DNA of 64,000 bases from Alkalibacter rhizosphaerae (GCF_017352215.1 NZ_CP071444.1:1736001-1800000), one strand, 5' to 3'. Shown: positions 9,071 through 18,703, numbered from the stretch's first letter. Notes: a model not told the origin generated them from the sequence alone. Made by a program: numbers and translations.

Positions 9071-10285
9071 ATGAAAAGAGAAACCATTTGGACGAAAAAT
9101 TATATGCTGCTTTTTGGCGTCAACATGTTGATGTCGCTGGGTGTGCAATTCTTGCTTCCCACCCTGCCCCTCTATGCGACCCAGGCTCTGGGAGGACAGC
9201 AATCTCAAATAGGCTATTTGATGGGGGCCTATTCCCTGGCGGCACTGGTGATCCGGCCTTTTGCCGGATATGCCTATGACGTCTTTGATCGCAAAAAAGT
9301 CTATTTGTTCTCCTTGACGTTTTTTGCACTGATCACCTATGGATATCCCATGCTGTCCAGCTTCTTTTTTCTGGTGCTTTTTCGTTTTCTTCACGGCATC
9401 AGCTTCGGCAGCACTTCCAGCGGCGGAGGGACCATCGTTGGAGACATCGTTCCCGAATCCCGAAGGGGGGAAGGCGTTGGGCTCATGGGCATGGCCAACA
9501 CCCTGTCCATGGCCCTGGGGCCGGCTGTAGGACTGATGATCATGGGGCGAAACAATTTCACCGCCTTGTTTTATTCTTCTGCATTGCTCATAACAACGGC
9601 GCTGGTTCTGGCCTTTTTCTTGAAACTGCCCAAAGTGAAGCGCGTAAAAAGAACGCTCTCCGTGGATGCGTTCATTGAAAAAAGGGTCTTTCCCATTGCA
9701 GGGATCCTCCTGTTTTCCGCAATAGCCAACGGGGGCATTCTTTCCTTTATCGTTATTTTCGCCGGGGACATCGGCGTTTCCAACGGAGGCGTCTACTTTA
9801 TGGCCAACTCCGTCGGCGTCGTTTTGACCCGGTTGTTCTCCGGAAGGATCATGGACCGGAAAGGGCCCTGGATCCCCTTGTTGATGGGATATCTCTCCCT
9901 CATTTCCGGATACCTGCTGCTGTCTGCAGCAGAAGGGTTGCTGCTTTTCGTCTTGTCCGGATTCATCGTCGGCCTTGGAAACGGCATGGTGATCCCCACG
10001 CTACAAACCATGACCATCAACTCGGTGGAAGCCAGTGCCAGGGGCGTCGCCACATCCACCTATTTTTCCGCCATGGACATCGGAATCGGCGGCGGATCCA
10101 TCATGGTGGGCTGGCTGGTGGGGATCTTCTCTCTGCGGACCGTTTTTGTGATCAACGGGATCCTCTGCACTTTGTCCTTGATTTTAGCCAGGCTCTTCGT
10201 CATCCCAACCTACGAAAGAAAATATCGTGCAGTCATGGAGCTCAAGCACAAGGTGGTCAAAAAACATACCGAGAACCGTTCCTGA
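9071..10285 (+). CDS. Major facilitator superfamily transporter
   Basis: A 404-residue integral membrane protein with about 12 helices. The loop after TM2 carries RPFAGYAYDVFDRKKV, a variant of MFS motif A, and RFLHGISFG in TM4 is typical of the drug/sugar efflux group (DHA1-like). The substrate is unknown. It ends in TGA directly against the stop of the convergent hydantoinase gene, with no space for a terminator between them. Confidence 0.88.
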   Translation: MKRETIWTKNYMLLFGVNMLMSLGVQFLLPTLPLYATQALGGQQSQIGYLMGAYSLAALVIRPFAGYAYDVFDRKKVYLFSLTFFALITYGYPMLSSFFFLVLFRFLHGISFGSTSSGGGTIVGDIVPESRRGEGVGLMGMANTLSMALGPAVGLMIMGRNNFTALFYSSALLITTALVLAFFLKLPKVKRVKRTLSVDAFIEKRVFPIAGILLFSAIANGGILSFIVIFAGDIGVSNGGVYFMANSVGVVLTRLFSGRIMDRKGPWIPLLMGYLSLISGYLLLSAAEGLLLFVLSGFIVGLGNGMVIPTLQTMTINSVEASARGVATSTYFSAMDIGIGGGSIMVGWLVGIFSLRTVFVINGILCTLSLILARLFVIPTYERKYRAVMELKHKVVKKHTENRS

Positions 10286-12289
10286 TCAAAGGACCACCCG
10301 GCCGATGGCCGTTGCAGAGATGACGGTGCTTAAAAACATGCCTACGGGCATTTGTTTTGCCAGGGCTTCGTTGTAATCCCTTTTGGTGCTCACGGAGATG
10401 TCTCCGGAAGCGCCTCTTTTTTTGGCTTCCTCCAGGGCTGCTTTTCTGGCTTCCTCTGTAGCAATCTCCAGTGCTTCATCGTAATCGTGGGTATAGGTGT
10501 TTTCTTCTTTTCCGAAGACGATATAACCGCCTTCCGGGTCCGGCTTCACGGTGATCTCTACCGTGGCGGACACGTTTCCTACAATGGCACCTACGGCGTT
10601 GGCCACGCCGGCATTTTCGGGAATGACGGCTTTGGTTCCCAAAGCGGCGGCAACATCCGGCAAGAACAGGTGGATAGGGGCGCCCACCCCTACCAGGGAA
10701 GCAGGCATTTTAAAGGATAGCTGCAGAAAATCCCTTTTGTCCGGCGTTTTCCAATGCTTCCAGCTGTCGTGGATCAACCGTTCCATGTGAAAGTCCAATC
10801 CTTCCCGTTTGTAATCGGGGTATTTGTCTTCCAGCATCATGCGGATGATGTTGAAGTAAAGCCGTTCTTTCACCAGATCGTAGACGGTTTCCGCCAGATC
10901 TGCCGGAACCTGTTCCAAACGGTTGGAGAGGTACTCCAGTGCCAATTGGGAAGCCTCCCCGTCGAAAAGGTCAAAGTCGCCTTTCACGTGCATCATGTCC
11001 GTTGGCGTCAATCCGCATCGCATGATGATCCCTTCCCGCTCCAATCGGTTGATGCGGCTGGAAAAGAATTTTTTGCCCAGTACATCCGCCGCTTCCGAGT
11101 AGATCAGGGGGCCCTTTTCTTTCAAGGCGGTGCAGATCCGTTGCTCGTCGGCATCATAGCGGTGGTTGCTTTCGATGTCTTTTACCAGGAAGAAAAATTC
11201 GTGCTGGGGTTCGTGGGTGATCCTTGGCGTGCGGGCCAACCGTTTCAGTTTTCCCTTCATCTCCGGATTTCTGGCGGCTGCAATGCATAAGGGGATGACC
11301 CGTTCCGTTCCCAGGGAAAGTGAGCCGGTGTTTTCGATGAGAACACGGCTGTCTCCACCCAGTCCGAAAGTATCGATGTAGACCGCCTTGACGAACGTCT
11401 GCCATTTGCCGACTTTTACTCCGTCGTGAGCCTTCACCGGTACGGCGTCTTTTACGATGGCGATGTCGGTGGTGGTTCCACCCATGTCTACGATGAGGCA
11501 ATCCTCTTCGCCGGTCAGCTCAATGCCACCCATGACGCTGGCGGCGGGACCGCACAGGAGGGTCTCCACCGGGCGGATAGTGGTAAATGTTTCGCTCATC
11601 AAACTGCCATCGCTACGGACGATGACCACAGGGGCGTGGATGCCCCGCTGTCGAAGAGAACTTTTGATGGCATCGAGGAATTCTTTGATGACAGGGATCA
11701 ACCGGGCGTTGAGCAAGGTGCTGGCCCCCCGTTTGATGTAGTTCAGATCGGAAAACAACTCGTAGCCGCATATGGTATTTAGTCCGTACACGGAGGTGAT
11801 CAATTCTTTGGCCTTTTGTTCCGTAGAGGAGTTTCGAACTCCCAGCTGCTGGACGACGGCAACGGCGTCTGCGTCGGAGATCCATTTCTTGCTGTCTTCC
11901 ACAAAGGCTTCCCAGTCCGGTTCCTTGGTCACCTCTCCCCGATAATCCACTTCTCCGTCGAGAAAGAAGATCTCGCTGTTGTCCGGCAAGCCGTAGCTTT
12001 GGCCGGTTCGCAGGATCACGTCTTCGTCTCCACCGATAAACACCAATTTTCCCCGTCCGCCCTTTTCTTCCACGCAGGCGTTGGTGGCCAACGTGGTGGA
12101 CAGGGAAACGATTTCAGCCTGTCGCATCAAATCGTCGGGAAGCTTGTCCAAGGCACCTCCGATGCCTACAGCCAAATCGTCTTTTGTCGTCAATGATTTG
12201 GCGGAATGAAGGATGGTCTTGCTTTCAAAATCGTACAGCACTGCATCCGTATAAGTGCCGCCGGTGTCGATTCCTATACCCAGTCTCAT
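10286..12289 (-). CDS. Hydantoinase/oxoprolinase family protein (HyuA-like)
   Basis: A 667-residue ASKHA-type ATPase homologue. The N-terminal Hydant_A_N signature is IDTGGTYTDAVLYD and the second phosphate-binding motif is MGGTTTDIAIV near residue 270. Related enzymes hydrolyse 5-oxoproline, hydantoins or carboxylate acetone using ATP. No HyuB-type subunit gene adjoins it, so it acts alone or with distant partners. The C-terminal 80 residues are charged and alanine-rich. The substrate is unassigned. Confidence 0.85.
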   Translation of the reverse strand: MRLGIGIDTGGTYTDAVLYDFESKTILHSAKSLTTKDDLAVGIGGALDKLPDDLMRQAEIVSLSTTLATNACVEEKGGRGKLVFIGGDEDVILRTGQSYGLPDNSEIFFLDGEVDYRGEVTKEPDWEAFVEDSKKWISDADAVAVVQQLGVRNSSTEQKAKELITSVYGLNTICGYELFSDLNYIKRGASTLLNARLIPVIKEFLDAIKSSLRQRGIHAPVVIVRSDGSLMSETFTTIRPVETLLCGPAASVMGGIELTGEEDCLIVDMGGTTTDIAIVKDAVPVKAHDGVKVGKWQTFVKAVYIDTFGLGGDSRVLIENTGSLSLGTERVIPLCIAAARNPEMKGKLKRLARTPRITHEPQHEFFFLVKDIESNHRYDADEQRICTALKEKGPLIYSEAADVLGKKFFSSRINRLEREGIIMRCGLTPTDMMHVKGDFDLFDGEASQLALEYLSNRLEQVPADLAETVYDLVKERLYFNIIRMMLEDKYPDYKREGLDFHMERLIHDSWKHWKTPDKRDFLQLSFKMPASLVGVGAPIHLFLPDVAAALGTKAVIPENAGVANAVGAIVGNVSATVEITVKPDPEGGYIVFGKEENTYTHDYDEALEIATEEARKAALEEAKKRGASGDISVSTKRDYNEALAKQMPVGMFLSTVISATAIGRVVL

Positions 12290-12445
12290 GTTGTGATTCG
12301 CCTCTTTTCTTCATGTTTGATTCCCAGTCGTTCCATATGAAAAGATTATATCATAGAAGCTTCGTGAATTTTTTGTTTTTGAAAAGGCTTCATGATTAGT
12401 ACTTCAGAATTGTGGTATCATTATTTAGACGAGGGGAGCGGGATT

Positions 12446-13720
12446 ATGGACTACAGCGCTGAAAACGTAAAAAGGATCGCAGCATACATAAAAAGTGGTG
12501 AAAAAAAGCCGGGACAATGTTCCATCGGCATGGAATTCGAACACATATTGGTCTACAGGGATACGCTCAAAAGCGTGACCTACGACGATGCAAAGGGCAT
12601 GGAATCGATTTTTTTGGGGTTGGAGAAAAAAGGATGGGACCTGACCAGGGAAAACAATCGGATCTTGGGAGCCGTCCGGGATGGGGATGCCATCACCCTG
12701 GAACCGGGAGGTCAGGTAGAGGTCAGTGTAAAACACACCCTGGACCTGGGAGAGACAGAACGACGATACCTTCTTTTTTTGGAGGACATCAAACCCATAC
12801 TGGACAACAACGGACAAGGGTTGATCGCACTGGGGTATCATCCGGCCAGCGTCATCGAAGAGATCCCATTCATTCCGAAACGCAGGTATGTTTTCATGTC
12901 GAAGTACCTGGGAGAAAAAGACACCCATGGCCATCATATGATGAAGGGCAGCGCGTCGGCCCAGGTTGTCATCGATTATGCCAATGAAGAGGACTTCATC
13001 AAAAAATTCCGGGTGGCCAACAGTCTGACGGTGGTGTTGTCTTACTTGTTCGACAACACTCCTGTTTTTGAAGGAAAACCTTGGGAACACCATATGGCCC
13101 GCACCAACATATGGAACCATGTGGACAAGGATCGAAGCGGTGTCATGAAAGGATCGTTGGACCAGATCTTCGGATACGACGAATATGCCGCTTACGTTTG
13201 GAACAAACCAGTGGTCATCGGCCTTCTGGATGGCGCATATGAATTTGCAGGGGAACAGACTACGGCAGAAGTATATCGGGACCGATTGATGAGCGAGGTG
13301 GAGATCGAACACGTTCTTTCCATGTTTTTTCCCGACGTGCGGGCGAAAAGATACATTGAAATTCGAATGTGCGACAGTGTGCCACACCCGTGGAACGTGT
13401 CCCTGGCCGCATTGGTCAAGGGGATCTTCTACGACCCGGACAATCTGGAGTTTTTTTATCAGACATCCAAAGAGGTCACGGAAGCAATGGTTCAAGACTG
13501 GAAAGATGCCATGATCAGCGGCGACGATCGTCTTGAAGAAGTGAAGGCCCAGGGAGAACTCCTGTTGAACAAGGCCATGGAAGGACTGGATGCGGAGGGT
13601 CAAAGGTTTCTTGAGCCCCTTCTGGAATTGTTTCACGCCCAGGGAAATATGGCCACTTTGTTGAAAAAATCCATAGAAAAAGGCGACCCGGATCCCTTTG
13701 GAAGGGTGTTTGCCACTTGA
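12446..13720 (+). CDS. Glutamate-cysteine ligase-like (GCS2 family) enzyme
   Basis: A 424-residue member of the carboxylate-amine ligase GCS2 group, which joins glutamate to cysteine (or another amine) with ATP. Support includes SIGMEFEHIL near the N-terminus (the catalytic Glu pair), the RYVFMSKYL region, and the RYIEIRMCDSVP segment that binds substrate in plant/EgtA-type enzymes. ATG 12446 follows GAGGGGAG; an upstream in-frame ATG at 12392 has no ribosome site. Whether it makes gamma-glutamylcysteine or another dipeptide is not shown. Confidence 0.85.
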   Translation: MDYSAENVKRIAAYIKSGEKKPGQCSIGMEFEHILVYRDTLKSVTYDDAKGMESIFLGLEKKGWDLTRENNRILGAVRDGDAITLEPGGQVEVSVKHTLDLGETERRYLLFLEDIKPILDNNGQGLIALGYHPASVIEEIPFIPKRRYVFMSKYLGEKDTHGHHMMKGSASAQVVIDYANEEDFIKKFRVANSLTVVLSYLFDNTPVFEGKPWEHHMARTNIWNHVDKDRSGVMKGSLDQIFGYDEYAAYVWNKPVVIGLLDGAYEFAGEQTTAEVYRDRLMSEVEIEHVLSMFFPDVRAKRYIEIRMCDSVPHPWNVSLAALVKGIFYDPDNLEFFYQTSKEVTEAMVQDWKDAMISGDDRLEEVKAQGELLLNKAMEGLDAEGQRFLEPLLELFHAQGNMATLLKKSIEKGDPDPFGRVFAT

Positions 13721-13728
13721 ACAAAATG

Positions 13729-13753
13729 AACTTCGCTGCGGCGGAGTTTTTTT
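13729..13753 (+). terminator. Intrinsic terminator after the GCS2 gene
   Basis: Eight-bp stem (13729-13736 with 13741-13748, including one G-T pair), four-base loop, followed by a run of T. Confidence 0.75.
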
Positions 13754-13778
13754 ATGCAATGGAATTTGCTAAAAAGGA

Positions 13779-13807
13779 TTGATATGGCGGGGCAAAAGAA
13801 ATATAAT
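13779..13807 (+). promoter_or_regulatory. Sigma-A promoter of the nucleoside transporter operon
   Basis: TTGATA (13779-13784), exactly 17 bp, then TATAAT (13802-13807). It is 43 bp upstream of the riboswitch P1 stem. Confidence 0.8.
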
Positions 13808-13849
13808 GTAAATGTCGAATATTCATGCTTGAAAATTCAAAAATGTACG

Positions 13850-13916
13850 TCCGTATAAGTTTGGCGATAAGGGCCGAGCGTTTCTACTGGATCGCCGAAA
13901 ACGATCCTGCTACGGG
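13850..13916 (+). promoter_or_regulatory. Purine riboswitch aptamer (variant J3/1)
   Basis: P1 is TCCGTA (13850-13855) with TACGGG (13911-13916). P2 is GTTTGGC with GCCGAGC (7 bp) closing loop GATAAGG. J2/3 is the invariant GTTTCTAC (13880-13887). P3 is GGATCG with CGATCC closing loop CCGAAAA. The GG of L2 and CC of L3 can form the family's kissing pairs. The key specificity base equivalent to C74 is C (13910), which points to guanine/hypoxanthine-type ligands rather than adenine. Unusual: an extra T follows J2/3 and TG replaces the usual A before C74. No clear terminator follows, so control may act on translation. Confidence 0.85.
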
Positions 13917-13982
13917 ATGGTTGAAACGTCAACAAGGGATGGTTTTTTGTCTTTTGAGCAAAAAACGATTAGGGGGAAGGAA

Positions 13983-15113
13983 ATGAAGAAAATCGCAGCA
14001 ATTTTATTGGTTTTGGCCATGGTACTGAGTATGGCGATCGGTTGTTCTTCCGATAACGGAGACAATGGAGACAACGGAGATAATGGAGACAACGGCGCAG
14101 CAGAACCGGTCGTCGTCGGATTTATCTATGTTGGACCCACCAACGACGGCGGATACACCACCGCTCATGACAACGGACGTTTGTTCATGGTCGATGAACT
14201 TGGCGACAAGGTCACCACCATTTACAAGGAGAACGTACCGGAAGACAAGGGAGAAGTGGTCAAGGTCATTCGAGAAATGGTGGACCAGGGAGCTTCCGTC
14301 ATCTTTGCAACCAGCTTCGGCCATATGGATGGACTTATTGAAGCTGCAGGAGAATTTCCGGAAGTGACATTCGCTCATTGTTCCGGATACCAGACGGCAG
14401 ACAACGCCACCAACTATTTCGGAAGAATGTATCAAGCCAGATACCTTTCCGGGATCGTCGCCGGCATGAAGACGGAAAGCAACAAGATCGCTTATGTGGC
14501 AGCATTCCCGATCCCGGAAGTAATTCGTGGGATCAATGCATTCACTTTGGGCGTACGATCCGTCAATCCCGACGCGGAAGTCCATGTTCGATGGACCAAC
14601 ACCTGGTATGATCCGGCCAGCGAAAAAGCGGCAGCAGAAGCATTGTTGGATGAAGGCTGTGACGTAACAGCCCAGCATCAGGACTCTACCGCAACCATGG
14701 TAGCGGCAGAAGAAGCAGGTGCATTTTCCATCGGTTACAATGTCAGCTCCAAAGACGCTGTTCCGAAAGCCTATATGACAGCACCACTGTGGAACTGGGG
14801 CGAGTACTATCTGCGTGCAGTCCAGGACGTATTGGATGGAACCTGGACGAATACTCCTTACTGGGGCGGCATGGACGAAGGCATCATTCTTATGGATGAG
14901 TTGACGGATCTGGCACCGGAAGGCGCAGCAGCAGCCATCGCCGAAAAAGAAACATTGATCAAATCCGGCGAATGGGACGTATTTGACGGACCGATCTTGA
15001 ACCAAGACGGGGAAGAAGTAGTCAAAGATGGAGAAAGCCTCAGCGACGGCGATAAACTTTCCATGAACTGGTTCGTAGATGGAGTCGTTGGAACCATTCC
15101 GGCTGGAAACTAA
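13983..15113 (+). CDS. BMP family lipoprotein, nucleoside ABC transporter substrate-binding protein
   Basis: Extracellular lipid-anchored receptor for purine nucleosides (PnrA/BmpA family). A signal peptide of about 21 residues ends in the lipobox AIGC. A linker of tandem Gly-Asp-Asn repeats, encoded by 9-bp repeats at 14053-14094, leads to the periplasmic-binding fold starting VVVGFIYVGPTNDGG. ATG 13983 follows GGGGGAAGG; an upstream frame extension crosses the leader. It is first in the BMP, ATPase, permease, permease operon and is controlled by the riboswitch. Confidence 0.92.
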   Translation: MKKIAAILLVLAMVLSMAIGCSSDNGDNGDNGDNGDNGAAEPVVVGFIYVGPTNDGGYTTAHDNGRLFMVDELGDKVTTIYKENVPEDKGEVVKVIREMVDQGASVIFATSFGHMDGLIEAAGEFPEVTFAHCSGYQTADNATNYFGRMYQARYLSGIVAGMKTESNKIAYVAAFPIPEVIRGINAFTLGVRSVNPDAEVHVRWTNTWYDPASEKAAAEALLDEGCDVTAQHQDSTATMVAAEEAGAFSIGYNVSSKDAVPKAYMTAPLWNWGEYYLRAVQDVLDGTWTNTPYWGGMDEGIILMDELTDLAPEGAAAAIAEKETLIKSGEWDVFDGPILNQDGEEVVKDGESLSDGDKLSMNWFVDGVVGTIPAGN

Positions 15114-15143
15114 GACTGGAATCAGAACGTAGAGGAAATAAGC

Positions 15144-15170
15144 AAGGGACAAGGTCAACCTTGTCCCTTT
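15144..15170 (+). terminator. Intercistronic hairpin after the BMP gene
   Basis: Perfect 11-bp stem (15144-15154 with 15159-15169), loop TCAA, followed by only a short T stretch. It likely causes partial termination or 3' protection, so that the binding protein is made in excess over the membrane subunits. Confidence 0.6.
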
Positions 15171-15189
15171 CATTGATAAAGGTGATCTT

Positions 15190-16710
15190 ATGGAAAATAC
15201 ATTGGTGCACATGGAATCCATCTCCAAGGTATTCGGCAGTGTCCAGGCCCTGGAGAAGGCACATCTGACGTTGAAAAAAGGGGAAGTCCATTCCCTGTTG
15301 GGAGAAAACGGCGCGGGAAAAAGCACGTTGATGAATATATTGGCCGGACTATATACCCCCGATGAAGGGACTATTTCCGTAAGGAACCGGATCGCGGACA
15401 TATCCTCTCCCAAGGCTGCCATCGACTTGGGCATCGGCATGATCCACCAGCATTTTAAACTGGTGGACGTATTGACGGCGAAAGAAAATATTGTGGCAGG
15501 ATACGACCGGGATATTTTTTTGAAGGAGGCCCATCTGACAAAAAAAATCAGGGAAGTCTCCATAAAGTACGGATTGGAGATCGATCCGGACAAGAAGATC
15601 TACGACATGTCCGTTGCGGAAAAGCAGCGAGTGGAAATTCTAAAAGTTCTTTATCGTGGAGCGGAGATCCTTATTTTGGATGAACCAACGGCGGTTCTGA
15701 CGCCTCAGGAAACAGAGAAGCTGTTCCAGATCATACGTAATATGACCCAGTTGGGATGTGCCGTGGTCATCATCACCCACAAACTCAATGAAGTCATGGA
15801 GATCAGTGATGTGGTCACTGTTTTACGAAAGGGCAAATACATAGCGACCGTGGAAAAAAGCAAGACCAACACCATGGAGCTGACCAAGATGATGGTCGGC
15901 AAAGCAATAGATCTGTCCATCCATCGACCACCGGTGGGGGAAAGAAAAACCGTGCTGGAAGTCAAGGGCATTTCCGCATTGAAAAGCGACAAGACCAAAG
16001 CGCTGGATAGCATCACTTTCAATTTGTTCAGCGGAGAGATCCTGGGGATCGCCGGGATTGCCGGCAGCGGGCAAAAAGAATTGTGCGAAGCATTGGCCGG
16101 ATTGTATCCCTTGACGGATGGAGATGTGTTGTTTCACGGAGAAAGCATCATCGGGAAAAACCCCAGGGACATCATCAAGATGGGCATCAGCATGAGCTTT
16201 GTACCGGAAGACCGGTTGGGGATGGGCCTGGTGGCCTCCATGAATATCGTGGACAACATCCTGCTCAAGGAATATCAAAAACAGGCAGGCCTGATCATAA
16301 CGAGAAAACCTTCCAGAGAAAAGGCGACCCGCATTGTGGACAAGCTGAATATTTCCACACCCAGCACAGACGCACATCCGGTGCGGCTGCTCTCCGGCGG
16401 GAATATCCAAAAGGTGTTGCTGGGACGGGAGATCGAATCCAATCCCCACGTGATCATCACCGCCTATCCGACAAGGGGTCTGGACATCGGGTCTTCCTAT
16501 CTGATCTATGACCTGCTGAACCAGCAAAAGCAACAGGACGTGGCCTTGCTGTATGTGGGAGAAGATCTGGATGTACTCATGGAGCTGTGCGACCGGATCC
16601 TGGTGTTGTATAATGGGACCATAACGGGGATCGTGGACGCTGAAAGGACCAATCGGGAGCAGATCGGACTAATGATGTCCGGTGTTCCCCAAGAGGAGGT
16701 GCTTTCTTGA
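15190..16710 (+). CDS. Nucleoside ABC transporter ATP-binding protein (NupO/YufO type, double ABC)
   Basis: A 506-residue protein with two fused ATP-binding cassettes. The first has Walker A GENGAGKST near residue 38 and Walker B LILDEPTAVL near 160. The second has a degenerate Walker A-like loop GIAGSGQKE near 294 and signature LLSGGNIQKVLLGRE near 400. This arrangement is typical of the BMP/simple-sugar group. It energises uptake by the two permeases that follow. Confidence 0.92.
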   Translation: MENTLVHMESISKVFGSVQALEKAHLTLKKGEVHSLLGENGAGKSTLMNILAGLYTPDEGTISVRNRIADISSPKAAIDLGIGMIHQHFKLVDVLTAKENIVAGYDRDIFLKEAHLTKKIREVSIKYGLEIDPDKKIYDMSVAEKQRVEILKVLYRGAEILILDEPTAVLTPQETEKLFQIIRNMTQLGCAVVIITHKLNEVMEISDVVTVLRKGKYIATVEKSKTNTMELTKMMVGKAIDLSIHRPPVGERKTVLEVKGISALKSDKTKALDSITFNLFSGEILGIAGIAGSGQKELCEALAGLYPLTDGDVLFHGESIIGKNPRDIIKMGISMSFVPEDRLGMGLVASMNIVDNILLKEYQKQAGLIITRKPSREKATRIVDKLNISTPSTDAHPVRLLSGGNIQKVLLGREIESNPHVIITAYPTRGLDIGSSYLIYDLLNQQKQQDVALLYVGEDLDVLMELCDRILVLYNGTITGIVDAERTNREQIGLMMSGVPQEEVLS

Positions 16711-17774
16711 GAATCGCAAAAAGAAAAGAATTGGACGGACGACAGATTTTTCTGGTTCGGATCGCAGCTGTGACGGGAGCACTGATTTTTGGTGGGATCT
16801 TTCTTTTGCTGCTGGGAGAAAATCCGCTGGACATCTACATATCCATGGTCAAAGGAGGCCTTGGAACTTTTTTCCGATTCCGGGAAACGGTCAATTTGGC
16901 CATACCTTTGCTGATCACTTCCCTGGGAGTCATGATCGCTTTTAAAATGAGGTTTTGGAACATCGGTGCGGAAGGGCAGATCTTTATGGGAGCCTTTGCC
17001 GCCACCTACTTTGCACTTAATTTTGATTATTTGCCAAAACCCCTTTTGCTGTTGATCATGGCAGGAGCGGCCATGGTCATGGGAGGGGTCTGGTTGATCA
17101 TCCCGGCCTGGTTCAAGGCCAGGTTTGGAACCAATGAGACCTTGTTTACCTTGATGCTCAACTACATCGCCCTTCGATGGGTCACCTACCTGCAGTACAG
17201 CTTGTGGAAAGACCCTTCGGGAATGGGCTTTCCCAAGATCGCCAGTTTTGGACCCAATGCCACCTTGCCCCAGGTCTTCGGCATCCATATCGGCTGGATC
17301 CTGGCTTTGCTGCTGATCTATTTGATCTACATCTACTTGAATCATACAAAAACCGGCTATGAAATTGCCGTCATCGGAGAAAGCGAAGATACGGCAAGAT
17401 ATGCCGGGATCGACATCAAGCGGGTCGTATTGAAAACCATGTTTTTAAGCGGCGCTGTCTGCGGACTGGTGGGCATGATCCAAGCAGCAGGGATCAGCGG
17501 GACCCTTTCCGTGGACCTGACGGGTGGCGTAGGATTTACTGCCATCATCACCGCCTGGTTGTCCGGGCTCAACCCTATCATGGTGGGTGTGGTATCTTTT
17601 CTTTTTGCCATGCTTCGCCAGGGAGGGTCCTTCATCCAAACGGCATATCAGATCCCTGCTTCTGCGGCAGAGATCCTCCAGGCCTTGATCTTGTTTTTCG
17701 TATTGGCCAGTGAGTTCTTCGTTCGCTACAAATTCATGAGGACCGGGAAAAAACAGACAGGAGGTGCCCAATGA
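16707..17774 (+). CDS. Nucleoside ABC transporter permease (NupP/YufP type)
   Basis: A 355-residue inner-membrane subunit of the branched-chain amino acid/ribose-type permease superfamily, with 8-10 helices; the NIGAEGQIFMGAF segment near residue 80 is characteristic of BMP-linked permeases. The start is TTG at 16707, in a TTGA overlap with the preceding stop and preceded by GAGGAGGTG. Translation is therefore probably coupled to the ATPase gene. Confidence 0.9.
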   Translation: MRIAKRKELDGRQIFLVRIAAVTGALIFGGIFLLLLGENPLDIYISMVKGGLGTFFRFRETVNLAIPLLITSLGVMIAFKMRFWNIGAEGQIFMGAFAATYFALNFDYLPKPLLLLIMAGAAMVMGGVWLIIPAWFKARFGTNETLFTLMLNYIALRWVTYLQYSLWKDPSGMGFPKIASFGPNATLPQVFGIHIGWILALLLIYLIYIYLNHTKTGYEIAVIGESEDTARYAGIDIKRVVLKTMFLSGAVCGLVGMIQAAGISGTLSVDLTGGVGFTAIITAWLSGLNPIMVGVVSFLFAMLRQGGSFIQTAYQIPASAAEILQALILFFVLASEFFVRYKFMRTGKKQTGGAQ

Positions 17775-18703
17775 ACGTTATTTCATTTTTGAGCGCCATG
17801 GTGCAGGCAGGTACGCCCTTGCTGTTCGCTACTCTTGGAGAAATATTCACCCAGAAGGTGGGTCATTTGAACTTGGGGTTGGAAGGGATGATGCTCATGG
17901 GAGCCGTTACCGGTTTTGCCATCGGGTATAATACGGGAAGCCCCGTGCTTGCGGTCCTGGCTGCCATGCTTGCAGGAATGATCGGTGCCCTGATCTATGC
18001 TGTCATCACAGTAACACTGAAAGGGAATCATGAAGTGACGGGGCTGACCCTGACCATTTTCGGCGTGGGCTTTGCCAGCTTTGTGGGCAATTCCCTGGTA
18101 GGCTACAAGTTGCCGGATTCCGTCAGTCAGGTCTTTGCAGAAAAACCGATCCCATTGTTGGCGGACATACCGGCCATAGGAGAGATCTTTTTCAGCCAGA
18201 GCGTGTTGGTCTATGTTTCCTATGTTTTGGTCGTGGTTTTGGGCATTCTGCTGTACAAGACAAAATACGGATTGAATCTTCGCATGGTGGGTGAAAATCC
18301 AGGGGCGGCGGATGCCAGCGGCATCAACGTCACCCGGTACAAGTATTTTTACATCCTCATGGGAGGCGCTTTATCCGGCTTGGGCGGAGCATTTCTGTCT
18401 CTGGCATACATTCCGGTATGGCAGGAAAACATCACCGCCGGCAAGGGTTGGATCGCCGTGGCCTTGGTCATTTTTGCCACATGGAATCCTTATCGTGCCG
18501 TTCTGGGAGCCTACTTCTTCGGAGGTCTTGACATCATTGGATTTCGGCTTCAGAAGTTTGCATTGCCCGTGCCCATCTACATCATCAACATGTTGCCTTA
18601 TGTGGCCACGGTGATCGTATTGATCTTGATGTCCATCAAGAAAAGCAAGGAAAACAAGTCGCCGGCTTCCGTTGGAAAGCCGTACTTTCGGGAGGAAAGA
18701 TAG
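17771..18703 (+). CDS. Nucleoside ABC transporter permease (NupQ/YufQ type)
   Basis: A 310-residue second permease with the partner signature NLGLEGMMLMGAV near residue 35. It overlaps the preceding gene by ATGA (17771-17774). The protein has about eight to nine hydrophobic segments and a short basic C-terminal tail. Together with the preceding three genes it completes a purine nucleoside importer. Confidence 0.9.
   Translation: MNVISFLSAMVQAGTPLLFATLGEIFTQKVGHLNLGLEGMMLMGAVTGFAIGYNTGSPVLAVLAAMLAGMIGALIYAVITVTLKGNHEVTGLTLTIFGVGFASFVGNSLVGYKLPDSVSQVFAEKPIPLLADIPAIGEIFFSQSVLVYVSYVLVVVLGILLYKTKYGLNLRMVGENPGAADASGINVTRYKYFYILMGGALSGLGGAFLSLAYIPVWQENITAGKGWIAVALVIFATWNPYRAVLGAYFFGGLDIIGFRLQKFALPVPIYIINMLPYVATVIVLILMSIKKSKENKSPASVGKPYFREER

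Noticed and set aside
14053-14094. CRISPR-like short repeats
   Set aside because: Contiguous 9-bp codon repeats within a gene, with no spacers.
14004-15593. 529-codon minus-strand frame
   Set aside because: Shadow of the BMP gene and the start of the ABC gene; crosses a terminator-like hairpin and encodes no recognisable domain.
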